From Cladocopium goreaui (lineage: Eukaryota; Sar; Dinophyceae; Suessiales; Symbiodiniaceae), in the NCBI GenBank assembly GCA_947184155.2, contig CAMXCT020006570.1:324501-388500 (forward strand): 64,000 nucleotides of DNA, read 5' to 3'. This document shows, piece after piece, positions 22,155 to 33,370 of the stretch. Within the stretch, counting starts at the first letter, position 1, and each line of letters starts with the position of its first letter. Both the position numbers and the translations under genes were made by a program. The notes beneath the pieces were generated by a model. That model had not been told where the DNA came from. It was given only the letters and a program-made list of their open reading frames with translations, and searched no databases.

Positions 22155-23721
22155 TCATACATTATGCTCCCCGGTCAACATACTCAGCCCTCTCCGTTGG
22201 AAACACTGCCAGAGCGAGGCACCTGATTGTTGCCCACGTGACTTCAAAGCAGTTTGTTCCGTTGAAACTTCAGCCTTTCCGCCGTCAGCTTCCATGTCTT
22301 GAGATTTGATTTCCGTGTCCCAACCTGCTACCCCTTCCCAAAGCTGCAGTTGCTCAATGATGGTCGGTGCCCGGACACTCAATGCAAGGATTTCATCCAA
22401 GATCCACAGCGGGAAGGGACTCGGATCAAAGCGCTTCAGCAGGGTTTGGTAAAGTACAAATCCCTTCTCTGTGACATGTCGTTTGTGTGCTACTCTCAGG
22501 GCAGAGATTGCTGCAGATCTTGCCGCATCCATACAAGCATCAGGTGAAGCCGCAACAAGGGGATGCGTCCTGGGTCGACTATAAAAATAGAATGCCCTGA
22601 AATCTGCACTCACACAATAGAGGGCATCCCAGCAAGACTGGCGGCCGAAATCCGTCAACTCCATATCCATAGAAGCACAAATCTCTGCACAGTCCGGCTG
22701 ACCCCAGACTATTGCAAGGTCTAGCAAACTCAGGAAGCTCTGACTGTGGCGTACGCATCTTAGCTCCATTCTTAGGCACCTCAAATCGACTTCTGCTTTG
22801 CCAGCATTTTGGAGCTTTTTAGTGTCAAGCTTGAATCTGTTCAAGTCATCTGAATCTGGCCTTTCCTGAGCATCTCGTCGTAGAAGAAAATACCTTGCTA
22901 GATTATTCTTGTGCTCTGGTCGCCAGGGGCTTGGTGGTAGGAAACCACACAATTCCATCCACAGAGAGGTCGAGAGAAGAAACAACGCCTGACTGAATGG
23001 AATCCATTCAATTTGATCATCGCAAAAACAAACGGAAAGTTCACTGAAGTCGATACCGACTGCAAGTGCGGCTCGGAGAATGGGAATTGCGAAGGGATAT
23101 TCCTTACAGTTAATGAAAAAGGCTGGATACCACCGACGCAGTGGCAAGAGTGCGCACTTGCCATGCAGGACCCTCGCCGCCTCTTTGTTGCCTGCCAAGA
23201 TGGCTATATCTAGCAGACGTGCCATTGCTTCTGCAGATACGGCAAATCCCAGCTTCTGCTCGGAGCAGACCATGTCCAAGAGATCTGGAAACCACAGCTT
23301 TCTGGCCACTTTCTCGGCTGCTTCAACGGCATCTTGGATGTGACAATTCCAACCAGGCATCCAGGTGCCCCGATCCACAGGAAACCCCCAGCAGTACGGC
23401 TCGGATAGGAAAGTCACGTCACCTGGACCTTTAATGGTACCAAAAGGCCCAAGATGGTGCATCTCCACTTGACAGCCTTCGACACCATACCTGACCAATG
23501 CCCACGCCGTATCCGCGAAGCCCAGGAAGAGGCACACGTCGAAGAGGTGCACATCACCCCACTGCGATGGGATCCGTTGGCTCAGCTTCGCAGCATGGCC
23601 ATCCAGCAACGCTTTGGCGATCTGAAACTCCTTGAGGCCAACCAGCTCTAGGTTGGTGGGATCCTCAGGGACCGATATGGACAAAAGATCCACTTACCAC
23701 TAGAAACAGTGCTGGCTCACC
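22155..23721 (-). CDS. ankyrin-like repeat protein, main reading frame
   Basis: A 512-codon open frame from an ATG at 23693 to a stop at 22155, the longest non-repetitive frame in the window. Segments such as LFDVCLFLGFADTAWALVRY, LLDIAILAGNKEAARVLHGK and LLDLAIVWGQPDCAEICASM have the helix-loop-helix pattern of ankyrin-type repeats spaced along the protein. Repeats are irregular and consensus TPLH motifs are missing, so the assignment is by pattern only. The frame may instead begin at 23663 after a 57-nt intron (GTGAGC to CCTGAG, phase 0) that joins it to the open frame at 23722-24116. No membrane segment or signal peptide seen. A single uninterrupted 1.5-kb frame contrasts with the tiny exons around it and fits a retroposed or intron-poor gene. 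Ankyrin-like multigene families are common in dinoflagellates. Confidence 0.7.
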
Positions 23722-24116
23722 CTGCTTGTTTCCTCAAAATTGTTAAGAAATTTCAATGCTCTTGCTCCTTCTGTAGTCAAGACTTGAGAAGTGTCATTTC
23801 TCCAAAAATCCCAGGGTCCATTGTTCTGTATTCCCTTGGCCCACTTCCCTCCAGCCTCATCAGCAGGCTGGTAGATCACCAAATCAGTGATTTCGAATGC
23901 CTCCTCAGATCCCATCTCCGCACTTTCAGCGAGGCAAGCAACTCTGGACCCCGAATGGCTGGCGTCGGATCGAAGCGTGCCATGCAGCCTCAGGATGTAT
24001 CCTAGATATTCGTCATGGATATTCCAAGCAACACAGATTTGTTGCTGAAACCCCAAAATGTTTTTTTGTTGCTTAAAACGCAGTTCAGAATCTGAAACAA
24101 TGACCCATCCAGTCAC
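23721..24116 (-). CDS. upstream exon of the ankyrin-like gene, probable
   Basis: Open minus frame of 132 codons ending ...KFLNNFEETSR at an AGCAGG|GTGAGC donor. Contains FQQQICVAWNIHDEYLGYIL and EAFEITDLVIYQPADEAGGK. Without splicing it stops 21 bases later. With the 57-nt intron it runs in frame into the large frame at 23663. The 5' boundary is unknown; a TAA lies just upstream, so an acceptor near 24121 (TTAAG) is likely. Confidence 0.55.
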
Positions 24117-24363
24117 AAAGTTGCCTTAACTTTTTTCGCACATTTGAAGTATTTACAACATTACAGCTAATTATCCCATGTTTTCTTCCTCATTATATAA
24201 AATAATACACGCATCCAATATTCCGTACAAATATCATATATCCATCAAATATCTATGAGTATCCATTATGACTCGACAAATATTCCATACAAATATCAAA
24301 TATCCAGGGAAATAGCTGGATTGTTTCTCCTTTCCCAGCTATAATCCCTCTCTATCCCACCAC

Positions 24364-24465
24364 ATGGTGCTCCGCTGACACCCCTGACGTGACTGGGTCG
24401 AAGCCCTCGGAGAGCTGCTCCAACAGCTCCTGTCGCGGAAAGCGGCTGAGGCGAGCTGGGAAGTC
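24364..24465 (-). CDS. candidate exon, unknown protein (34 codons)
   Basis: Acceptor TCTAGAG|G, donor CACCAT|GTGGTG, phase 0 at both ends. Reads DFPARLSRFPRQELLEQLSE, then GFDPVTSGVSAEHH. Strong bias. Confidence 0.62.
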
Positions 24466-24479
24466 CTCTAGAAATGGGG

Positions 24480-24590
24480 GGAGTCAATGGGAAAATCCAT
24501 GGGAAAATCAATGGGAAAATCCATGGGGAAATCCATGGGGAAATCCTCTAGAAATGGGAAAATCAATGGGAAAATCATGGGAACATCCGT
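24480..24590. repeat. GGGAAAATCCAT tandem
   Basis: About ten units of ATGGGAAAATCC/ATGGGGAAATCC, spilling directly from the 24364-24465 exon border. Confidence 0.85.
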
Positions 24591-24654
24591 TGGATCTCAA
24601 TTTTGATCTTGATATCCCGTGGTATAAGATCCTGGGATGGTGTTCTTCCAATTT

Positions 24655-24785
24655 CGGGATATGGGTATGGGTCAAAATTGGGTACCCTAATGATTGGATG
24701 CTTCATACTAAAAAAATAGACGTTTCAATATGTGGTCCCCCAAGTCTTTAATTTTGACTCATCTCCATATTTTGACCCATAAGTT
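24655..24785. mobile_element. TIR element, family 3 (GGGTATGGGTCAAAAT)
   Basis: Left end GGGTATGGGTCAAAATTGGG, right end ATTTTGACCCAT. Internal GTGGTCCCCC is shared with copies at 25538-25668 and 33093-33210. Confidence 0.75.
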
Positions 24786-25066
24786 ACTATATCAACATGT
24801 ATCAACCATAATCACCATATTAACCGTTTAATCAATCATATTAAACTACCATAGTAATCTTAAAATAGGAATCCCTATATTCACCAATACTATTGGAATC
24901 CCCATAATTATTAACACTAACTCACCAAGACATATATTACCATGCATATACTACCATATGAACCATAGTATATGTATCCCCTTATTCCCCCATATTCCCC
25001 AAGATTCACCAATATGATAGGAATCCCAGGTTTTAAAAAAAAAACTATATCAAGCATATAACCATA

Positions 25067-25155
25067 CCCATATGCTCCATGTATGGAATATTTACCAACA
25101 TTTGCCCTAAAAATCACCCAAATGTAGGTAAATATACCATACATGGATCATATGG
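25067..25155. mobile_element. foldback element, family 6
   Basis: CCATATGCTCCATGTATGGA and ACCATACATGGATCATATGG arms with AATATTTACC/GGTAAATATA inside. A short copy lies at 3978-4037. Confidence 0.75.
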
Positions 25156-25189
25156 GATATATCAACCAGGTATAAATTCCATGGCTCAG

Positions 25190-25264
25190 GTCCTCCCGGG
25201 GTCCTGTTGCTTCTGCAGGCGCATGCACAGCTGCATTCGCTCCAAGGACTCACAGCGCAGGAAC
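25190..25264 (-). CDS. candidate exon, helical segment
   Basis: Acceptor CCTTAG|G, reading FLRCESLERMQLCMRLQKQQ, then DPGRT before TGA. The donor is uncertain. Strong minus-strand bias. Confidence 0.5.
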
Positions 25265-25409
25265 CTAAGGAGACGAAATGATGGATGGATGGGGTGGGAT
25301 GAAAAAATTGTGATTCCATAGGATTTAATGTGTTTTGAATGTAATGAAATCATCCCACCATTTAAAAATTTCATGGGATTTGAACCCCCCTATTTAACAT
25401 AGTTAACCA

Positions 25410-25535
25410 AGCGTCAACTGGTGACTGATCTGCCCCTGCGTTCCAACCCCCAGGTGTCCCTGGCTCTCGAATCTCATCGAGGTCTGCGGTGGGAGACAAG
25501 GCCTCGGAAAAACTCGGCTCGCAGAAGACAGAGAT
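25410..25535 (-). CDS. coding-like segment, unknown protein
   Basis: The minus frame reads SVFCEPSFSEALSPTADLDE, then IREPGTPGGWNAGADQSPVD. Acidic and proline-rich, linker-like. Boundaries not determined. Confidence 0.45.
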
Positions 25536-25537
25536 AT

Positions 25538-25668
25538 GAGTTATAGGTCCAAATTGGATACCCCCAATACTTACATGGTTAATACTAAACTTAAACATAT
25601 ACTAAAATCGGTGGTCCCATAGTGCCATAGGGCTTAATGTTTGACTCATCGACTCATCCCCATATTTT
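25538..25668. mobile_element. diverged family 3 TIR element
   Basis: GGTCCAAATTGGATACCCCC at the left, TGGTTAATACTAAACTTAAA and GGTGGTCCC inside, CCCATATTTTGAGC at the right. Confidence 0.55.
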
Positions 25669-26302
25669 GAGCATCAAACTCTGTGAGTTTTAACTGCCAA
25701 AACGGTTGGATTTAACGATCAAAGTTGGATTTATGATGATTTCAGTATCAATATATGTGGATCCAATCATCAAACTATGTTGATGCAAGCACAACAGTTG
25801 GATTTGTGAATCAACGTAAGGAGATTTTGCACATCAACATAGGGAGAACTCAGAGCCAAAACAAGTTGGGATTCAACCACCCAAACCGGGATTCGTTTGT
25901 TGCCTATTTCACCAATGTCACATTTGGATAAAAGCAGCAAAAACAGGGAACGTACTTTCTTCCATTCAAAGCCAGTAATGAAACAAAAGAAATTCGCAGA
26001 TTACTTGAGTGCTGCATATAGTGATTTTCGATTGCCATGCGAGATTGCAGGGGGATATCCCTTGATAATTAGACCATGTTACGGCGACCATGTTTGGTTG
26101 GAAACTTTGGGTGGGGGCGGGGGCTCTGGTGATTGAATCAATCCATCACAACATGGCGGCTTGAAACCGCCACAAGAAATAAACAATACACCCTTACTCA
26201 GCCATGGTAGATGCCTACTACTCTAACTACATGCCCCAAAGCAAAGACACCAGAAAAGTGTCATAAAATCTTAACTACTTTCAATGCAAAGATACCGGAA
26301 AC

Positions 26303-26357
26303 CCTCTGGTAATCTGACATGGCAACCAAAAAAAATCCACCATTTACAGATGAATAC
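26303..26357. mobile_element. half-copy of family 1 MITE abutting a splice donor
   Basis: Starts ACCCTCTGGTAATCTGACAT and ends at the GTATTC donor of the exon at 26358-26462. Confidence 0.5.
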
Positions 26358-26462
26358 TTTTCCCCAGCGACAAAAACATCCCTTTCGTTCGAGGATTTCC
26401 CAGAGGCCCCGCCATGTGTCCCCGGCGAATTTCTCGGATTCCGGTTCCACCGAGGTGAGAAC
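26358..26462 (-). CDS. candidate exon, unknown protein (35 codons)
   Basis: Acceptor AAGGCGCAG|G, donor GGAAAA|GTATTC, phase 0 at both ends. Reads VLTSVEPESEKFAGDTWRGL, then WEILERKGCFCRWGK. Confidence 0.62.
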
Positions 26463-27002
26463 CTGCGCCTTGGAGCTGCAGCTCAGTGGAAGTTGCATCA
26501 GAATCAGTCACATCTAAGAAGTGGTCGCTAATCTAAGAAAACGGGACCTAAACATAGATTTCAAACAATCCAATCCTCAAAACGGTACTTACACCGAAAG
26601 AAGTGGTGGTCGCTAATCTAAGATTTTTGTCAGTTGGGTTCATTGCAACATGGGATGAAAGATGAAAGTATACAATATTGTGTCTGAGCATTAGGCTCCC
26701 CAATTGGCCCAAACAAATGGGAAAACATAGGAACATAACAATCCATTTGGAATTCGGGGGAATATTCCATCTATTTTTGAACAAACCTATATTCAATCCT
26801 TAATAAAAAGAACTAATTCTTGATGGCTCCTGAGACTCCATGACAGATCTTCCAACTTTGGGGCGTTCGGTTTTGGTCTCGGGAAATCCTCGCATTGAAC
26901 CGATATAAACCGATGGGTTTTTGTTATGGGAAAACAAAGAGAACCAAATGGATGAATTTCCAGGAAGCCATGTTTGATTACCAGTGAGTAATCCATGATG
27001 TT

Positions 27003-27062
27003 TGATTATAATTAATAGTGATTCATAGTGATTCATCCCATGATTCATCACTATTAATTAAT
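27003..27062. repeat. hairpin built from TTAATAGTGATTCAT
   Basis: TAATTAATAGTGATTCAT at the left is mirrored by ATGATTCATCACTATTAATT at the right, separated by one extra unit. Uses the same TTAATAGTG core as the satellite at 52-58 kb. Confidence 0.75.
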
Positions 27063-27134
27063 GGACATTAACCATGATATCACGTCCCATCAAATACCCA
27101 TTAAACAACCATTAAATATGCCCATTTACCCAGG

Positions 27135-27400
27135 TTCCCCTAACGTTCAGTTGGCCCAGGGATGTTCGGGCACAACTCACATGGGCCAAAAGACGCTGGC
27201 CCCAAACATCTCCAAACTAGGTATCCAGACCATAGCTGGCAAAGGTCGCCGAATGCGTACGTTTTTTTCTTCGACTGAAAATGAGATCGACTGGATTTCA
27301 GGTGAAGCCATGTTCTGTGAATATCCCATTCATAAACCTCTGTTGTTGTCCTTCCTCTCGAATCAAGTAACTCTTCTGGTGATGTTGGGATCAATGACAA
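27135..27400 (-). CDS. open frame, possible exon, strand unresolved
   Basis: Minus: MSLIPTSPEELLDSRGRTTT followed by EVYEWDIHRTW. The plus strand is also open for over 100 codons. No firm boundaries. Confidence 0.25.
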
Positions 27401-27621
27401 TAATTGCCAATCAGAACTAATGGTGTTGCCTTGGATTTCTTAATATCTATGGTAAAAAAGTGATAGACTTCAGATCTTCAGGGTCTGTGTCAAATAAGTG
27501 CAAACTGATTGGATGTCTTATCCTGGTAACTGAGTCCCATGCCGTCAGAGTTTTTGTTAGAGTCACTTTTCAGCCCAGTGCCAGAGCTGAAAAGTGGCCA
27601 TTTCCTTCCTCAAATATCTAT

Positions 27622-27729
27622 CTGGTTGGTGGTTTCAACCCCTCTAAAAAATATGAAAGTCAGTGTCAGTTGGGATGATTATTCCCAATATATGGAAAAA
27701 TAAGATTCATGTTCCAAACCACCAACCAG
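27622..27729. mobile_element. foldback MITE, family 2
   Basis: CTGGTTGGTGG and CCACCAACCAG ends, with internal AAAAATATGAAAGTCAG and TTCCCAATATATGG. Confidence 0.9.
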
Positions 27730-27763
27730 ATATATATAATATAATATTATATATATATAATAC

Positions 27764-27863
27764 GTCCTGATGTCCCTCAGGTTCTGCTCCTCTGGCCGGA
27801 AGTCGTAAGCTGAGTCTTGTCTTGAAGCCAAGATTTGAGAGGCTGCAGTGGTGTAACAGTCAG
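27764..27863 (-). CDS. candidate exon, unknown protein
   Basis: Acceptor ATTTCAG, donor AGGAC|GTATTA, 32 whole codons reading DCYTTAASQILASRQDSAYD, then FRPEEQNLRDIR. It begins 35 bp from a family 2 MITE. Confidence 0.55.
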
Positions 27864-28203
27864 CTGAAATATATGCCATGGATTGCCATGGGAGGAATGA
27901 GGCTGATGGTCATTCATTCCCACAATGGGGATAAAAAACATGAAATTATGTCAAACCGATGGACGCTATATTACAACCCGTGAAGAAACATAGAGGCAGT
28001 GTATTCTCTCTCTGATTGCATCTCAAGACGATAGTGTCCTAATAATCAGTTCAATAAATGACATGCAGTGTTTCAGTTGGTTCCGTGGATTGTTGATATA
28101 CCAAATTTTAAGAATAATCAATTCTATTTGGGTATACAGCATACGCATATCTTGGTTCGGAGATTATGCATCTTCAGGAGACTTCCCCGAACTATCAACG
28201 TAC

Positions 28204-28252
28204 ATGATCTTCACGAAACTTGTGGAAGTAAGATCGTGCCGCTTCCCCAAAA
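28204..28252 (-). CDS. candidate exon, unknown protein
   Basis: Acceptor AGTGACAG, donor GATCAT|GTACGT, 16 codons reading FGEAARSYFHKFREDH. Confidence 0.45.
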
Positions 28253-28408
28253 CTGTCACTTGGGAGCACCAAACATCTGTGGGTCAACACAGAATGGGAT
28301 CACAGAATCCGATTGAAGCGTTTTGGAAAAAATTAGGGTGCCACAGATTTCGGTTCTGCGTGCCTTACTTATAGATGAGTATATGAATATGAATATGTAA
28401 ATCTACAC

Positions 28409-28569
28409 AACATGTCAACAATTCGTGTTTTTGGGGCTTCTACCCCATTCCCTATCAATTCCAGTGTGGTACTCGGTAGAACCCACAACTTCCAACCGGC
28501 GGGACGGCACCAATGACAACCACCCCAAAACGTGGTGAGGTTGTCATGAAGTCGCACCAGCGCTTCGCC
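28409..28569 (-). CDS. candidate exon, unknown protein
   Basis: Acceptor AAGCCAG|G, reading GEALVRLHDNLTTFWGGCHW, then CRPAGWKLWVLPSTTLELIG. Possible donor GTGTAG at 28408. The first third has the clearest bias. Confidence 0.5.
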
Positions 28570-28754
28570 CTGGCTTTGGCCCTACGACCCCGCCATTTTT
28601 TGACGGAAAAAGGGAACGGGAACAGATAAGTTTCGTAGAGTTTGTAACGTTGGCATGTTTTATGCCATGGTTTTTATATAAACATCTGCGTAGATCTGGT
28701 AGCCATGTTTCATTGAGGATTGGGTCTGGTATTCCCAATGCATCCCATGATGAC

Positions 28755-29043
28755 ATTATATATGTATATATTATGTGTAAGTGATTATATGATATAACTA
28801 TATATATGTATACATATTTAATTATATAAATATATACATATTATATATATAATTGTAAATATTACATATATAATAATATATATATTACATATTTATGAAA
28901 ATAAAATTACATATTTATAAAATGTATATATATATATATATAAATATTATGATTGACTGCATATTATATACATATTAATCATATTAAATAAAATATATAT
29001 GCATGCATGCATGCATGCATGTATGTATGTATGTATGTAATAA
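28755..29043. repeat. AT-rich microsatellite ending in (CATG)n(TATG)n
   Basis: TATATA-rich tract ending in a perfect GCATGCATG tetranucleotide run that turns into GTATGTATG near 29001-29039. Confidence 0.92.
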
Positions 29044-29280
29044 TTACATATATCCGTGATTCCTTTGAAACATGGCTAATCTTGGATCCCCGTTGGACAA
29101 TACCTAAGTTTCCATCCAACCCATTGCTCCAAAAAATGGCCAGACCCAAGTTGCAAGTTGTCGTTACCCCCTGCTAATCAAACGAGCAACCCGCCATGAT
29201 CATCCAAATAACGCACTAAATCATGTTAAATCTACAGAAATTTTACCATAATGTAGAGAACATCTAGGAAAAATGCAACC

Positions 29281-29357
29281 CTCAGGATATCTAACAGTGG
29301 ATGATTTACCTATTCAAAGTGTTGGTTTTCCATAGCTAGGTTCGATTACCAAAGAGT
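29281..29357. mobile_element. family 1 MITE remnant
   Basis: GGATGATTTACCTATTCAAA, then TTTTCCATAGCTAGGTTCGA and TTACCAAAGAGTA. The left end is missing. Confidence 0.55.
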
Positions 29358-29519
29358 AATGATCCCTTATGATCCCTTACTATGTTTGCACATGGTAACA
29401 TTACTCAATCACTGTAGGAGGGCCAACCGTTGCTACCAGGTAAAAATGTTTTCATCCTAAACGCAGCGCCAAAATGATAGACATTTAAATTGAAATACAC
29501 TGAATACAAACAAAAAAAT

Positions 29520-29944
29520 GTCCAAACATGAAAGATACCCCAGAATGGCAATCCCAATTCGAAAACATCATGACAAATCACAGACCCATGCATTTTAGGG
29601 ATCCCATTTTAGGAAAAAGGTTGCCCCGGACCAAATCAAAGCCTATGTGTGTGAATATGCTGTATATGTTTTTCACTGTGGTTTGCATATGTTTTGTTTG
29701 CAACACAGGTACGTTTCAAAAGGATGCCATGTTGAACAGTGCTTTCGACGTCATTCGACATCTTCATACATACCCACCATTGAGACGACATGATGTTCAT
29801 GAAGAGAAACAAACATTTTCAAAACGTCATCGGCAAAGGGAAAAATGGAGCGATAAATGGTTCCTTAGGGTCGTGTTTACTTTAACATATTTTAACTATC
29901 ATCGTTTACGACTCTACATGTTGGGTTTTGTCGACCAGATTTAA
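29520..29944 (+). CDS. open frame of 138 codons, doubtful
   Basis: Includes a hydrophobic stretch MLYMFFTVVCICFVC followed by basic sequence. A/T-ending codons and no splice evidence. Reported only because it is one of the longer non-repetitive plus-strand frames. Confidence 0.2.
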
Positions 29945-29959
29945 TGGTTAAATCAATTT

Positions 29960-30170
29960 CAGGGGCTGTCGCCGCCTTTTTGGAAACCCCTTCGCCAATG
30001 TGGTTCTGAATTTGTATGAGTTTGTATGAATTTGCCAGCACGTTGTCGACTGCAGTGAACCAAACATCTCGGCAAGTTCGGAATGTTTGCAAGGCGTGTT
30101 CTGCCAAATCAAGCAGCCGAAGAGTTCGGTTTGCTTTCACGGAGGTCCCAAATGATCCCGTTCTTCTTTT
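29960..30170 (-). CDS. candidate exon, helical protein segment
   Basis: The minus frame contains TLRLLDLAEHALQTFRTCRD and VWFTAVDNVLANSYKLIQIQ, which read as amphipathic helices. Boundaries not fixed. Confidence 0.42.
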
Positions 30171-30199
30171 ACATTTGGCAAGCACATACCACACAACAC

Positions 30200-31120
30200 T
30201 CCATAACAAACAAAAACATATGGGGTTTCTTAAAATGGGGGACCCCCAACAAGACCATTGGGGTCAATACTAAAATGATTAAAAAATTGCCGAAAATGGT
30301 CGAATTTAGATGATTTGGGGGCCCGCTTTACCAATGTGATTAAAATAGTTATGTAAAATGTGCCAAGTGATGAATTTACCCACCAGTTGTTTCGCCGAGC
30401 GACTGTTTTGGTTGATTTCAGGGAACATATGCGCGAAAAAATTGGTTTCATCATGTTAATATGGTTGGTTCAACATGGCTCAGCTGCATTTTTCGGGTTT
30501 CCTTTCTGGGATTGTCCCATCTTTGCGCCCAAAAATTGGAATCAGCCCGCCCTAGTTTCGCCTCCGCCGACTTCTGGTGAAGTGCCTGCGGATGCGCCAA
30601 TAAACTCGAACACAAACATGGCAAACTGCTGCGCTGTTTGCAAATAGACCTCTGTGAAAAACAATGTGAACAAAAACGATTTCTTTGGGGTTTAAAACTA
30701 AACATTTGGAATGCCAGTTGTAAATGCAAAAAATGTAGTGCTGACTGGCAAACTGGCATCGGAATATCCCGCCGTGGGCTACGTAGAGTCCCTTATCTTG
30801 TCTGTGCTTGGCAAGTTTGCAGGACTTATGTGGCCACACGCCAATTGTTGAAAAACAAACATACAAAACATTGTTGTTTTGAATTAAATGCATGGCTGAA
30901 AACTTGCCGGGCGGAAAATTCAAAGATTTCCTCGAATTTGGTGCTTTTCAGCGATTCAATGACTATACCTGCGTTCGAAACGCTCTTGCTAGCAGGACGC
31001 CATCAAAGCGCCTCCCACTTTTCCCATGACAGCCATGCCCGCACCTGGATCAAGCCCCAGCACGGCGAAGAACGGAGGCAAAAGAAGAAGGCAACGCCTG
31101 CAACAGCATGACTGACTACA
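30200..31120. other. region of overlapping open frames on both strands
   Basis: Several frames of 95-157 codons overlap on plus and minus. None has clear codon bias across its length. The GTTTGCA/TTTGCAA motif and its complement recur. Not assigned to a gene. Confidence 0.3.
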
Positions 31121-31892
31121 ACAAGTGCAAGATGGTGCCACAGTTCGTTAGCTAAGTTGGTTCTTGGTAAATATAGTTGCTGGGGGAGCACCGCCCTGTT
31201 GCTGGCGCGACTACACGCGTGTAACCAAGCAAGGGCGCTTGCTGCGTGGAGCTATTCGGCAACCTGCAATCAAACAGGTGGACTGACCATGCATTCGTGT
31301 TAAACCCAGGCAGCGGCAACATCTGCTATTCTCATGACTAAGCACACAAAAGGCAGTTTCGGAAATTATGGATTCGGGATGCTCTTTTCTTTATATGTTC
31401 TATCTGGAATCTGGAATATCACTGGAGTTTGTTTTAGATCCCGTGAACTATTCCAGCTATGATACTTTGTTCCCGATCTAGCAATTCACCATGGATAGCT
31501 CAAAATCCTGACGTTTGATATACAGTAGATTTGGGATGATATGGGATTATCATCGAACTAAATGGATCAATTAAGTTAATTAATATGAACTATGCTCCAT
31601 GGTCAAATTAAATGAAGCTAGTTTATAATCCCAATGAAGTATAGATGTGCAATATAAACCCCAGACACTATGTCAAAACAATCTTAGCAACTAGGGGCAA
31701 CCATCTTGTAATCAATCTGATATCCAAATGATGGTTCAAACAATTAATCTACCCTCAAAGTACCCAAAAAAAAACGCTGGGAAGTCGCCATTTCAACGGG
31801 AAAATCCGCAATGAATGAATATTTTCATGGCGAATTGTCCGGCCAAATGCAGATCCCCTGTGAACATCCCCTTTCAAATATTATATAATATA
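31121..31892. other. no gene recognised
   Basis: AT-rich spacer with no supported exon. Confidence 0.35.
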
Positions 31893-32002
31893 TACCCTCT
31901 GTTTATTTAACATAGCCATGGAAAATGGACCATTTATAGATGGTTTACCTACTAGTATTTGAAATGGTGATTTTCCATGGCTATGTTAAATAACCAGATG
32001 AT
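31893..32002. mobile_element. foldback MITE, family 1
   Basis: TACCCTCTGTTTATTTAACA and TTAAATAACCAGATGATA ends. Right terminus runs into (TA)n. Confidence 0.83.
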
Positions 32003-32086
32003 ATATATATATATAACATTATATAGGGATATATAGTGAATTATAGGAATATATAGGGATAATATTTCAGCATAAACCTGAGTAAC

Positions 32087-32190
32087 CTTAGTGATACACC
32101 AACACCACTTTGCACTCAACAGGTCTGGTATTCGTCGCTTGTTCAGACAGGAAAGTTTGTCCATGTTGCTGCCGCATGGAAGTGGTGATC
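32087..32190 (-). CDS. candidate exon, Cys-rich segment
   Basis: Acceptor TTGTAG|G, donor ACTAAG|GTTACT, two bases plus 34 codons. Reads SPLPCGSNMDKLSCLNKRRI, then PDLLSAKWCWCITK, with four Cys. Confidence 0.55.
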
Positions 32191-32954
32191 CTACAACCAC
32201 AAAGAATCACTACTGCAACAAAGTAAAGCCAAAAATGGAGGATACCAGGATACCCCAAAATGGCTAGATATCAATGGGGACATGTTCATATTGGATTTTT
32301 AAGGGTGCCCGCTGGGTACCCCATTTTCGGACAAACCCATAGCTGAGCTCGCCATCTCATAATCCATCATCCGTTCATATTATATAAACACATCTTAAAT
32401 CATCTATAATCTATAGAATGGATATAGTGGGGGGTATAATGGGATATATAATATAGGAAATCACCGAGCAAGAATCAAACATGATGATCAAACACACCCC
32501 TAAATATGAAACACCTCTGAAATAGTTTTAAATGGTCCCACATAATGTAAAGCCCTGGTCTCTAGGGGGGTATTTAGTGTGGGGGATGTGAAATCCATCG
32601 ACTGCTCGGGTTCGTCTGTTGAAAACACCGTGTGGTTTTCAAAGGTTTCTTGGTTAGTATCCTCGTTGTTTCTCATTGTTGTTGGTAAAATATCCCTTTC
32701 TTCATCATATGTTCATGTTTTTGGTTGAACTTGTTTCTCATCTTTGTTGTTGGAGTTAAAAACAAAACTTTTGTTGTTCCACTTGTGTTTGTTCAATCCA
32801 TCCCCATGTTTATCGTTTGTTAATTAAACCCTCATTCCCTTCGTCAACTCCCAGTCTGAACACATACCACCCCATTTTCACTCAATGTTCATGGGAAAAA
32901 TGATGACGAAGCATCAAATGCATGTTTTCCCCATATTTGGGGTTGTGTCAAAAT

Positions 32955-33070
32955 TCGGGTATGGATCGGCCCGCGGTGATCCAGAGGTATGGAACGGTCT
33001 GGATCACCTGCGTTTTGGTATGGATCGGGGGTATGCATCGGCCTGTGGGTTCAGGGTATGGATCGGGGCT
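32955..33070. repeat. GGTATGGATCGG direct repeats
   Basis: Four imperfect GGGTATGGATCGG(GG)-type units in about 110 bp, immediately before a family 3 element. Confidence 0.6.
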
Positions 33071-33092
33071 TTACATTTTGACTCGCAGCCAT

Positions 33093-33210
33093 TTGGGTAT
33101 GGGTCAAAATTAGGTACCCCAATAATTGGATGGTTAATACGAAACTAGACATTCACATCTGTGGTCCCCTACAGTAGGTCTTCCATTTTGACCCACATCC
33201 ATTTGTTCAG
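33093..33210. mobile_element. TIR element, family 3
   Basis: GGGTATGGGTCAAAATTAGG left, ATTTTGACCCACATCC right. Interior CCCCAATAATTGGATGGTTA and TGTGGTCCCC. Confidence 0.75.
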
Positions 33211-33225
33211 GTCCCAAAACCATCC

Positions 33226-33320
33226 TACCCTCTGGTGAACATACAAAAAGCTATGGAAAATCACCATTTTTATCCATTTTTAATGGGAAAATCCACTATA
33301 AATCGCCATTTTCCTGGGAA
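33226..33320. mobile_element. family 1 MITE, right end lost
   Basis: TACCCTCTGGTGAACATACA and a GGAAAATCACC arm are present. The right arm decays into CCTGGGAAATCCCT repeats. Confidence 0.7.
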
Positions 33321-33370
33321 ATCCCTAAGGAAATCCCTAGGGAAATCCTTCGATGTTTGGCCAACCGGAC

